A stretch of DNA of 64,000 nt from JAKZVK01 sp965261065. Lineage in GTDB: Bacteria > Acidobacteriota > Terriglobia > Bryobacterales > UBA6623. The notes below the pieces were generated by a model. That model was not told the DNA's origin and did not search any database. It saw nothing but the letters and a program-made list of their open reading frames with translations. The position numbers were made by a program, and so were the translations under genes. The stretch lies in NCBI GenBank assembly GCA_965261065.1, contig OZ253444.1, positions 8,556,001 to 8,620,000 of the forward strand. The letters run 5' to 3'. Positions within the stretch are counted from its first letter, which is position 1. Every line of letters starts with the position of its first letter. Positions 7,992-16,455 of this stretch are shown here, one piece after another.

Positions 7992-9035
7992 TTGGCGGAA
8001 CTGGTGCGCAACGCTCCCGTTCTTGATGAAGTCCTCCTGGCCGAGCTAGAGCGCCGATGGTTACCCTTGCCCGCCGAAACCCAGCGTGCGCGGAGGTCGA
8101 TCACCGACCTGTCACAGTTGCTTTCTGTCTGGATGCTAGAGTCTCGCCTCGAATGGGCAGTCGAGAACCTGATCCCGCGAGGCAGCGTCACCATGACCTC
8201 GTCCGAGAGCGGCACGGGGAAATCCTGGGTCGCATATGCAGTGGCGGGCGCTGTTGCAAGGGGTCAGCCCTTCCTTGGCAGGGAAGTGATGCGTCTGCCG
8301 GTGCTTTATCTCGACGGTGAGAACCCGCTTTACGTGGTCAAGGACAAGTTGCGCAACCTGGGAGTGGAGGAAACGCCCGAGCTTCGCATCTGGGGCGGGT
8401 GGATCGATTCACAGCCGCCGGGTCCGGGGTCGGCGATCATTCAGAGGTTTGCATACGAGAAGAAGGGGCTGATCATCTACGATCCGCTGATCGCCTTCCA
8501 TGAGGGTTCCGAACAGGATTCAACCGACACGAGAGAGTTTATGGATCAGTTCCGGGGCCTGGCCAATCTCGGTGCGACTGTGCTGGTCATCCACCATAGC
8601 GGCAAGGCCGAGACCGCCAAGCAGTACAGAGGCTCCTCTGACATCAAGGCGTCTGTTGACAGCGCGTACTGGTTGAAGAGCCTTTCACAGGATGAAGGCA
8701 AGCTCGAGCGACTGCTGCTGAAGTGCTTCAAGGGCCGTGCCGCTCCCGGCCAGGATGTGGCAATGGAGTTCCGGCAAGGAGAAGGCTTCTTCACATGCGA
8801 CATTCCTGATCGGGCCGAAACCACGTCTGAGGCGATTGAGCACTTTCTCGCCGAATACCCCGGTGCCAATCAGAAGCAGATCATCGAGGCGCTTAGCGCC
8901 GACGGCTTCAGCAAGCAGCAAGTTCGACAAGCCCTGAAGGCCGGCGTCGAGTCGGGGCACTTGAGTCGGTCCAAGGGCGAGAAGAGGGAGTACCGGTACG
9001 AGTTGGCACAAGAGACCGAGGATGTCGTGATCTGA
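7992..9035 (+). pseudogene. Primase-helicase, second piece (RepA-like ATPase)
   Basis: Continuation of the gene at 6594-6952; joining across the IS gives HTKEELAELVRNAPVL without a frameshift. It contains a RecA/RepA-type ATPase: Walker A SESGTGKSWVAY, Walker B KGLIIYDPLIAF, and a sensor segment TVLVIHHSGKAE. The C-terminal ~75 residues look like a winged helix (GANQKQIIEALSADGFSKQQ). A start inside the IS end (7971) could give a free helicase domain, but no ribosome site is seen. Role before disruption: replication of the integrated island after excision. Confidence 0.75.
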
Positions 9036-9056
9036 CCCCTACGGGCAAAAATCTAA

Positions 9057-10087
9057 GCTGGGTATCCACTTGACTCAGGTGACCCCAAGATGTAGTGTAG
9101 GGCCTGGTGGAGGATTACCCGCGCGACCAACTCGAATTCGAGTCTCACTTTGCAAGCGAGGAGGCTTGCCGCGACTATCTGTTCGCCTTGCGCTGGCCAG
9201 AGGGTTTCCGCTGTCCAAGGTGTGGGCATGAGCGCGCTTGGCCGGTGCGCAAAGTGTGGTTCGAATGCGCTCGCTGCGGGCGGCAAACCTCCGTCACCGT
9301 CGGCACGATCTTTCAAGACACACGCAAGCCGCTGCGGCTGTGGTTCCGGGCGATGTGGACCATCACCACGCAGAAGAATGGGACCAGCGCCCTGGGTCTA
9401 CAGCGCGTTCTGGGACTGGGCAGTTACCAAACCGCCTGGCCTTGGATGCACAAGCTGAGGCGAGCGATGGTGCGCCCGGGGCGGGAGCGATTGACGGGCC
9501 TCGTCGAGGTCGATGAGACCTACTGGGACGCTGAAGAAGAAGGGGTAATCGGCCGGCAGACCGAGCGTAAAGCGTTGATTGCAGTCGCCGCGGAAGAGAG
9601 AGGCACCGGGCTGGGGCGCATCCGCATGCAGCGCGTTCAGAACGCCTCGGCGGCCAGTTTGATGCCCTTCGTAGAGGAGTCGGTCGAGCCGGGCAGCGTG
9701 GTTGTTACCGGCAACTGGTCGGGCTACGATCCGCTCAAGAAGAAGGACTACCAGCGTCGTATCATCTCGATTAACAACCGCCGCGAGCAGGCCTCGCAGC
9801 TACTGCCGAGGGTGCACTTGGCGATCTCGCTACTCAAGCGCTGGATGCTGGGCACGCATCAGGGGGCGGTCAGCCACGAGCATCTGGACTACTATCTCGA
9901 CGAGTTCGTGTTCCGCTTCAATCGGCGCAGATCACGCAGTCGGGGCAAGCTCTTCTACCGCCTTGTGCAGCAGGCCATGGCGGTGGAGCCGACGCCGTAC
10001 CGCTCGATCGTCGCCGATTGGGACGCTAAGACGCTGTGAGCCCAACTACAAGATGTTGGGGTCACCTGAGTCAAGTGGATACCCGGC
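9057..10087 (+). mobile_element. IS1595-family element, copy B
   Basis: 1031 bp with ends GCTGGGTATCCACTTGACTC and GCCGGGTATCCACTTGACTC, flanked by its own 8-bp duplication AAATCTAA (9049-9056, 10088-10095). It is inserted 21 bp after the primase-helicase stop, in the opposite orientation to copy A. Confidence 0.93.
9107..10039 (+). CDS. IS1595-family transposase (copy B), likely inactive
   Basis: 310 residues from GTG, nearly identical to copies A and C. Two changes hit the catalytic core: the second Asp, D202 in VVTDNWSGYD, is Gly here (VVTGNWSGYD), and G141 after VDETYW is Asp. Loss of the second metal-binding Asp should abolish strand cleavage. The first Asp (D136) is kept. It is still open, so it could bind ends and compete with active copies. 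Confidence 0.9.
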   Translation: MEDYPRDQLEFESHFASEEACRDYLFALRWPEGFRCPRCGHERAWPVRKVWFECARCGRQTSVTVGTIFQDTRKPLRLWFRAMWTITTQKNGTSALGLQRVLGLGSYQTAWPWMHKLRRAMVRPGRERLTGLVEVDETYWDAEEEGVIGRQTERKALIAVAAEERGTGLGRIRMQRVQNASAASLMPFVEESVEPGSVVVTGNWSGYDPLKKKDYQRRIISINNRREQASQLLPRVHLAISLLKRWMLGTHQGAVSHEHLDYYLDEFVFRFNRRRSRSRGKLFYRLVQQAMAVEPTPYRSIVADWDAKTL

Positions 10088-10206
10088 AAATCTAAAAGTC
10101 CACTCCTAGGGCACGGATTTTTGTATTTTTACTCAGCGAGAGCACTCAAGACTAGTTGAATCAGTACGTTACGAGCAAGACCAAAAATCCGCATCTAGAT
10201 CTGTCG

Positions 10207-10626
10207 ATGACGGTAGAGCAAGCCATCGAAACGGTACGTTCGTCAGGCGGTGTGGAGCTTGAGGCTGGCCGAATCCGCTGCCGGGTTGCCCGTTCCCGCC
10301 CGCCTGATGTCGAGGCTGCGCTGACCGTCATAAGGGAGCGGAAGCCCGAGGCTCTGAGGCTACTGGAAGAGGAGCCCTTGGAGCGGGTCTTGAAGGGCAC
10401 GGCCGTCGCTCTGTACTCCAACCTGGTCAAGCAGACTCTTTGGCTTGTCGCCGACGAGGAAGACGCTCGCAAGCTTGGAGAACCTCGGGGCACCGTCTAC
10501 ACCGCAGACGAGATTCGGCTGATCACCACGATCGACGATCCTGAGGCCGTTAGGGCTGTACATGCCCTCAAGGAAAAGTTCAACGTCCGCGCCGGAGACC
10601 CGAGACACCTCCCAGGAAGCAAATGA
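10207..10626 (+). CDS. Small protein with TubC-like docking fold, island gene
   Basis: 139 residues from ATG 10207; a longer form from TTG 10156 is possible. The first 60 residues (MTVEQAIETVRSSGGVELE, then RIRCRV and ALTVIRERKPEALRLL) match the pattern of TubC N-terminal-like domains often found on small proteins of phages and islands: helix, two strands, helix ending in a KxEALxLL motif. The second half (KQTLWLVADEEDARKLG) is unrecognised. It sits between the replication gene and the integrase. Function unknown; this is a resemblance by eye only. Confidence 0.55.
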   Translation: MTVEQAIETVRSSGGVELEAGRIRCRVARSRPPDVEAALTVIRERKPEALRLLEEEPLERVLKGTAVALYSNLVKQTLWLVADEEDARKLGEPRGTVYTADEIRLITTIDDPEAVRAVHALKEKFNVRAGDPRHLPGSK

Positions 10627-10735
10627 GGTCAATGGACCTGCGTTCGCTGAGGTCCGCCCGCCTGAGGTCCGGGCGCAACCCTACACATATATAGCCGATC
10701 AGGGCAAGCCGTGACGCTCGATGGTTCAAGGTAGC

Positions 10736-10764
10736 TTGACAAAATAACCAAAACAGCTTAGGAT
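10736..10764 (+). promoter_or_regulatory. Consensus sigma-70 promoter for integrase operon
   Basis: TTGACA (10736-10741), a 17-bp spacer, then TAGGAT (10759-10764). The expected start site, about 7 bases on, is the A of the ATG at 10771, so the transcript would be leaderless. An overlapping TATAAT at 10764-10769 could be a second -10 but has a 22-bp spacing. Confidence 0.6.
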
Positions 10765-10770
10765 ATAATT

Positions 10771-10959
10771 ATGACTCAGACTGAAGTGCGCCGCTTCACC
10801 AGTTGGCTCGGTAAGCGCTCCTACAAGGCGCGCGTCAAGCGACTGGGCTTGGAGAGGATTCAAGAGATCGCCCGTGAGAACGGCAAGAAGGGTGGTCGTC
10901 CAAAGGGCAGCGGCAAGAAGCACACACATCGCAGGAAGCGTGCTGAAGCAAGTTCGTGA
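10771..10959 (+). CDS. Small basic protein upstream of integrase
   Basis: 62 residues: MTQTEVRRFTSWLGKRSYK, then a Lys/Arg/Gly-rich tail (GKKGGRPKGSGKKHTHRRKR). It is very basic and probably binds DNA. Its position 12 bp before the integrase start suggests an excisionase or a regulator of the island, but no AlpA/Xis motif is visible. It follows a strong promoter whose start site would fall on its ATG. Confidence 0.55.
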   Translation: MTQTEVRRFTSWLGKRSYKARVKRLGLERIQEIARENGKKGGRPKGSGKKHTHRRKRAEASS

Positions 10960-10971
10960 GGAGGTAAGCGT

Positions 10972-12085
10972 ATGGCTCTGTGGAAGCGAGACAACACATG
11001 GTGGGCCGATGTCACCGTCAATGCGGAACGGTTTCGGCAGTCCTTGAAGACAAGCGACAAACGTGAGGCGAAAAACCGTGAGAAGGAGTTGATTGCGCAG
11101 ATCCAGGCCGGGAAGGTGGCAGCGCCGACTGGCAAGGCATTCGGTCGTCTGCCATTCGGAGCAGCGGCTGACCAATACCTGAAGGAGCGCAAGAAGCGGG
11201 TTGCCGAGCGCACGACCCAGTTCGAGAAGGAGCGTCTCGTTGCCCTGCGACGGCATCTCGGCAAGAAGACCCTCGCACGAATCACGTCCGGGGACATCTC
11301 TGCCTACCAAGAGGCCCGGATCGGTGAAGGTGTGTCGGGTCGCACAATCAACATGGAGGTAGCCGTCCTGCGGCGGATGCTGAAGAAGGCCAAGCGTTGG
11401 GCGATGCTGGCCGAAGACGTCACGATGTACTCCGAGACATCGCACATCGGTCGAGCCCTTGCGGCAGAGGAGAAGAAGGGTCTCTTTCAGACGGCCCCGA
11501 AAAAGCCGGCGTGGCTTGTGACGTACTGTGCCGCTGTCCTGGCGGCCTCGACCACCTGCCGCGGCGTGGAATTGAAGAGCATTCGCTGGAGGGAGGTCGA
11601 TCTGTTCAAGCGAGAGGTGCGGATCAATCGCAGCAAGAATGACTCGGGGAAACGGACGATCCCTTTGAACGACGACGCGATGGCTGCCTTCGCTCGTCTG
11701 AGAGAGCGGGCGGAAGCCCTGGGTTGACACCCTGGGCTGCGCCGACCCAGACCACTACGTCTTCCCAGCCTGCGAGCGCGGGCAGATCAACCCCAACCGC
11801 CACCAGAAGTCCTGGAGAACGGCGTGGCGCTCTTTGACGAAGGCGGCCGGGCTGAAAGGTTTCCGCTTCCACGACCTGCGCCACACCGCGATCACGGAGA
11901 TGGCCGAGGCGGGAGCAGCGGACGCGACACTGATGGCGATTACTGGCCATCTGACGCGCGAGATGCTGGAGCACTACAGCCACGTGCGGATGGAAGCCAA
12001 GCGCGCCGCGGTAGAAAAACTGAGTTCGGGGCTGATGCAGAAGCCGCTGGCCGTGACCGGCGATCTTGCGGAGAAGGCGAGCTGA
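10972..12085 (+). pseudogene. Tyrosine integrase with +1 frameshift
   Basis: Site-specific recombinase of the island. The N-terminal arm-binding and SAM-like domains are at 1-160 of the first frame. Arg I is in TTCRGVELKSIRW and the beta-hairpin Lys in RSKNDSGKRTIPL. The first frame stops at GGT TGA C (11722-11728). One base later the reading continues TLGCADPDHYVFPACERG with the remaining box II residues: HDLRHTAITEM, ITGHLTREML and the nucleophile Tyr in EHYSHVRMEAK. A good ribosome site (GAGGAGG-like, about 10959-10965) precedes ATG 10972. Either a pseudogene, a sequencing error, or recoded at a UGAC stop. Confidence 0.8.
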
Positions 12086-12174
12086 TTGGGACTTTCTGGA
12101 GGGGGTTACGTCACAATCTGCGTCACAATCGACACTTCGGATGCGGGCGGACGCTCGCAACTTGTTGAAGGGAA

Positions 12175-12251
12175 TGGTCGGGGCGCGGAGATTTGAACTC
12201 CGGACCTCCTGCTCCCGAAGCAGGCGCGCTACCAGGCTGCGCTACGCCCCG
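12175..12251 (-). tRNA. tRNA-Pro (anticodon CGG)
   Basis: 77 nt including an encoded CCA. Acceptor arms CGGGGCG and CGCCCCG pair fully. The anticodon stem CCTGC/GCAGG encloses TTCGGGA, giving anticodon CGG. The T arm carries GTTCAAATC. The 3' end faces the integrase 90 bp away, the usual arrangement for an island integrated into a tRNA gene, so the 3' half is the probable attachment site. Confidence 0.93.
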
Positions 12252-12351
12252 ACAGGCGGTACTCTTTGATTCTAAACCATCTCCAATCATGGCTTCCCTC
12301 GGCTCGGCTTCGGTTTGGCCCAAACTGTATCAGAACTGTATCAAGACTCCT

Positions 12352-12934
12352 TTAGCTGGGCCGTGCTGTATCAAAACCGCTCCTCTCATTCGCGTGACGA
12401 TCCAAGCGCTCAAGTGCTTCCCGCTTCATTTGGAGCTTCATCTGCGAGTACTTCTTGAACACTTTGGCATCGCCTTGCCGGAGCAGCTGTGTGACCCACT
12501 CGTCCGCAACGCTGTTCCGGCTGAACCGGCACACCGGCAACTCGAACGCACGCACCCGCGCCTCGCTCACCGCTCCTGACTCGAAATCAAAATCCAACAG
12601 GAGATTCTCACTCAACCCACACTCCGTCTCCAACGCACTCCGCGCATACCCGTTCTCATTCCGAAACACCTTCTCCCGACGATTCACCCCCCAAACACAC
12701 CATCCGAGACCGACCATACTTCCGCACAAAACTCACCACACCACGCTCACTCCGCACATACGAAACCACCGGAAAACTCTCATGCCTCACATTCCACTCC
12801 ACATGCTCTCTCCCCCTCCGATAAAGAGGATGAAACCCATTCAACTCCGAATACTCCTCCCCATGACCCAACCACCCAAACGCCCGACGAACATGACTCA
12901 ATGAATACCCAACACTCATACCCTCACCCTCCAA
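12352..12934 (-). pseudogene. Primase-like N-terminus joined to a recombinase-like tail
   Basis: Two overlapping minus-strand frames join near 12700. The first (from 12934) reads SVGYSLSHVRRAFGWLGHGE and RKYGRSRMVCLGG. The second continues EKVFRNENGYARSALETECG and then LSENLLLDFDFESG, where the acidic hhhDhD pattern is what archaeo-eukaryotic primase-polymerases use for metals. The sequence then becomes ADEWVTQLLRQGDAKVFKKY and SQMKLQMKREALERL, resembling the Tyr-containing tail of a tyrosine recombinase, ending at 12352. Probably a frameshifted gene plus a deletion fusion. The family call is tentative. Codons on this strand are markedly C-poor. Confidence 0.4.
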
Positions 12935-13104
12935 ACAACCAACCCATCAAACCCGCCTCCCCCAAGACACGCCTCAATCCCTGCCCACTAAGAACATCAA
13001 TACCCCCCTAGACAACCCGTCTACTTAAACCTTGTACTGCAAAACCAACCCACTCTCTCCACACCCAAACAACCCTCCACCACCTGTCTCCTTACGTTCA
13101 CTCC

Positions 13105-14273
13105 ACCCTCTGCTCGCCGCCGTGCGGGGCCGCGTGCTGCAGGCGATGAAGAAGACCTCGCCCGTCGTGGCCTGGATCCTCGACGACACGTCCTTTCCCA
13201 AGAAGGGCAAGCACTCGGTCGGCGTGGCGCACCAGTATTGCGGACAACGAGGCAAACAAGAAAACTGTCAAGTCGCGGTGAGTCTGTCGGTCGCTACCGG
13301 GAAGGCCTCGCTGCCGATCGCCTACCGCCTGTACCTGCCCCAGGGCTGGGCCGACGATCGAAAACGGCGAGGCACAGCCGGCGTGCCCGACGAGATCCGC
13401 TTTGAGACGAAACCCGAGATCGCGCTGGGCCAGATTCGTCAGGCAATCGCAGACGAACTCGAGCCGGGGGTCGTGTTGGCCGATGCCGCCTACGGCAACG
13501 ACAGCGCGTTTCGCGGCGAACTGGCGCAACGGGGACTTGAGTATGTCGTCGGAATCCAGAGTTCGACGACCGTGTGGCGACCGGGGCAAGGGCCTCTGGC
13601 GCCGAAGAAGTACTCCGGTTGCGGGCGGCCGCCGAAGCGGTTGCGACGCGGCAAGCAGCAGCCCGTCACGGTACAGGAGCTGGCCGACGAGCTGTTGGCG
13701 ACCCAGGCGTTCCGCGCGCTGAGCTGGAGGGAGGGGGCCCGCCAGACGCTGCGCTCGCGTTTCGCCGCCGTGCGAGTGCGGCCGGCGCGTCGCGACTACG
13801 AACAATACGAACCGCACCCCAAGCAGTGGCTGTTGATCGAGTGGCCTGCGAAACAGGCGGAACCGACCCGCTACTGGTTGGCGAACCTCGGCGCTACAAC
13901 GACCCGCAAGGATCTGGTCGGGTTGGCCAAGCACCGCTGGATCATCGAGCGCGACTACCAGGAGCTCAAGCAAGAGTTGGGACTGGGTCACTACGAAGGA
14001 CGCGGCTGGCGGGGTTTTCATCATCACGCCACCCTTTGCATTGCGGCGTATGGGTTCCTGGTGGCTGAGCGGAGCCTTTTTTCCCCCTCGACACGAATCG
14101 GCCGATTGCAGCTACCCCTCCCAAGCCGCCGTGGGACTTCCGCCCGCGCGGGGCGCCCGATTCGACCCGAGCGGCATAACCCGAGCTCGATTGCGACGCT
14201 GCGGAGGCAAATCGGTCGCCACATTCTGCGTCAGCTCGACCGCTGCCCATTCTGTGGCTCAGACTTTTTATAA
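13105..14273 (+). pseudogene. IS701-family transposase, 5'-truncated
   Basis: Recognisable transposase starts near LLAAVRGRVLQAMKKTSP and carries WILDDTSFPKKGKHSVGVAH (first Asp), a second Asp in VVLADAAYGND and the Glu in KHRWIIERDYQELKQELGL: the IS701/DDE_5 pattern. About 70-100 N-terminal residues are missing. The frame is open back to 13032, but that stretch encodes a Pro-rich non-family sequence in AC-rich DNA, so the apparent 413-residue protein is a chance fusion. The C-terminus ends normally with LDRCPFCGSDFL. Nothing like a left terminal repeat is visible. Confidence 0.75.
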
Positions 14274-14895
14274 CATAGCAGTACTAGGCCCGCACCTTTC
14301 AGGGCGAACGCGAAGAGTATTACCAGCACCCAGACGCCCGAGGCCTCGACGCCAGCCGACTCGATCCCGCGCAAGACGCTCTGACTCGCAGTTTTAGTCA
14401 GTGCGGGATCGCTCTTGGAATCAGGAAAGTCGACTGACTGTAGCCGCTGAAGACTTGAGCTGTCGACAAACTGCCAAATACCGTTAGCAAGAGCAAGCGG
14501 AGGCTACGCCTACTAACCCGAACCCCAAAACACTTTGCGTCTCGGGGAAAAAGAACCTCCAATCAAAGGAAGAGTCGAAAAGCTTGAGGAAGTACGCCAA
14601 GCAGTATTAATCCGTCTATGAATACAGGCCCGCCAAAAAGAATCGTATCGCTACTTTTAGATGACTGTTCTGGCTCTTGCAAGGGCTCAGCGCAAGCTCA
14701 CGCTTGCGGCTCTGAGTCGGGGTTGGCGCCGAGGAGGTGTAGCCCGGGCCGGAAGCGCGGACTTCCGCCCGTGCCTCTGAAGTGGTGGGTGTTACGGCTG
14801 CGGCAGGACGGGGCGCCATGGGTTCCTCGTTCCGGTTTTGGTAAGGATTCTGAGGCCTTCACTTACGGAACGGGGACATTACGGAGCCGTGACCC
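14274..14895. other. Intergenic, with a possible gene stub
   Basis: 14291-14437 on the plus strand reads without a stop as RTFQGEREEYYQHPDARG and onward to TGA, which could be the last 48 codons of a lost gene; the family is not recognised. The rest (14438-14895) shows no convincing gene, RNA or repeat. Confidence 0.3.
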
Positions 14896-16368
14896 ATGTG
14901 GTACATTCATGTTGGGTTAAACGACGACCCGTCAATGATCATGACCTGGAGACACAGGGGAGGTCCGGGCAGTAGATCGCTTGCGGTTCCTACAGCCGTA
15001 CTGCCGGTTTGCCACCCACACCGGGTTGTTGCTCCGAACCCGCCTGCCACTCGTCGGACCGCCGACGTTTTTCGGTTTGGCCTGCGCCTTTGGTGCTTGC
15101 TTCTGATCGCACTCGCCCCCGGACTCTTTCTCGGTCGGTCGCAGGCTGGGCCGCTCCCGGAACCCAAGCTGCTTTCTGCATTTCCGATGGGAGGCAATCC
15201 TGGAAAAGAGTTAACCGTGGAGGTGCGTGGGACCGCTCTGGAAGGCGCCTATGCCGCTCGCTTCGATACCGACAAGCTGAGCGCCGACATTGAGCGTGTC
15301 GAGCCCATCGAGCCGGCGACCGAGGGTGAAGAGGTGAAGCAAGCCACGCCGGACCGGAAGTACAAGGCCGTGCTTCGGCTGCGCATTCACGAAGCGGCAG
15401 GGGCCGGCTTGTACTGGATGCGCCTGATTACGCCTAATGGTTTGACGGACGCGTTACGGTTCCGCGTGAATCGCGATCCGGTGATCGAGGAAGTTGGGAC
15501 GCCGCATTCCGATCCTCAGTTTGCCCAGCGATTAGACGAGTTTCCGGTGGTGGTCAACGGAACGTTCCGCCGGAAGGCCGAGGCCGACTATTACGAATTC
15601 GCCGTGTCCGCGGGAGAGCGGCTGCGGTTTGAAGCCTACGCCGGCTCCTCCTCGACCGACCCGGTACTAACGCTCTTTGCGCCGACGGGGAGTTGGCACA
15701 ATCCTGCTCGCCTGACGCGCCTGGCTTACAACGACGAGCCGACACACTACCCCGGCCGTTCGAATGAGGCCGTGATCACCTACCGGTTCAAACGCGCCGG
15801 GCGCTATGTCTTGCGTGTTGAGCCCTTCAAGGGTGGCGGCGGACCGGACCACGTCTACCAGCTTCGAGTCATTCGTCCAACGGTCAGCGAGGGGGCGGAA
15901 CAGCACCGTACTCGCTATTTCTCTCAGCAGACCGACCCACCCCTGTGGGAAGAGCGAAGCTTCACGCGCCCGCTGCCGCCGAACACGATCGATGTGCTCT
16001 GGTCGCGTTCCTCCGGTCGGCCCGATGAAGAGGCTCGCAGCGAGATCGCCGTTGCCAATGCTGATACTGGGTCGTCGAATTCGAAACCCGTGGATGTCTC
16101 GCTTCCGGCCTTCATCGAAGGGGCGGTGGAGAGTCCCGGTGATATCGATCGTGTGCGATTCAAGGCGAAACGAGGGGATGGCGTCGCCATTGAAATAGCG
16201 ACCCCCGATGCCGGCCCTCCGGACTTTAACCAGGATTTCCATTTTGGCCCTGGCACGGCCACAGTATACACCCGCTCCGCTCCGAACAGCACGTCCTTTC
16301 ACGCTGAACCCTGCACATCACCTCTGCTGGTAGTCGCCAGAGCTGGTTCGACCGCTCACAGTCGTTGA
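14896..16368 (+). CDS. Secreted PPC-domain protein, 3'-truncated
   Basis: A signal anchor (FGLRLWCLLLIALAPGLFLG) is preceded by an unusually long N-terminus, so the true start may be Met16 or later. After it comes a beta-rich extracellular region: an Ig-like part (LLSAFPMGGNPGKELTVEVR) and a pre-peptidase C-terminal type domain (VVVNGTFRRKAEADYYEFAV, then YVLRVEPFKG). Such proteins are common in Acidobacteria and Planctomycetes. A second PPC-like domain starts at SLPAFIEGAVESPGDIDRVR and breaks at DFN (about 16229), where a 46-bp repeat begins. The last ~45 codons are foreign sequence. Function of the family is unknown. Confidence 0.6.
   Translation: MWYIHVGLNDDPSMIMTWRHRGGPGSRSLAVPTAVLPVCHPHRVVAPNPPATRRTADVFRFGLRLWCLLLIALAPGLFLGRSQAGPLPEPKLLSAFPMGGNPGKELTVEVRGTALEGAYAARFDTDKLSADIERVEPIEPATEGEEVKQATPDRKYKAVLRLRIHEAAGAGLYWMRLITPNGLTDALRFRVNRDPVIEEVGTPHSDPQFAQRLDEFPVVVNGTFRRKAEADYYEFAVSAGERLRFEAYAGSSSTDPVLTLFAPTGSWHNPARLTRLAYNDEPTHYPGRSNEAVITYRFKRAGRYVLRVEPFKGGGGPDHVYQLRVIRPTVSEGAEQHRTRYFSQQTDPPLWEERSFTRPLPPNTIDVLWSRSSGRPDEEARSEIAVANADTGSSNSKPVDVSLPAFIEGAVESPGDIDRVRFKAKRGDGVAIEIATPDAGPPDFNQDFHFGPGTATVYTRSAPNSTSFHAEPCTSPLLVVARAGSTAHSR
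16230..16275. repeat. 46-bp inverted repeat, left copy
   Basis: Begins CCAGGATTTCCATTTTGGCC and ends TATACACCCGC. It matches the complement of 18751-18796 at 44 of 46 positions. It interrupts the PPC-domain gene. It looks like an end of a mobile element, but neither copy is next to a transposase I can assign with confidence. Confidence 0.7.
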
Positions 16369-16455
16369 TTGAGCGGCTTGAACGGCGCTCCGGCCGACAC
16401 TGCTCCTTGCGAAACCTTTTGGAGCCAAAAGCTGTTGATCCTCACTCCGGCAATG

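Noticed and set aside
13032..13104. N-terminus of the IS701 protein
   Set aside because: Pro/His/Ser-rich translation in skewed DNA; unlike any IS701 N-terminus, so a chance extension.
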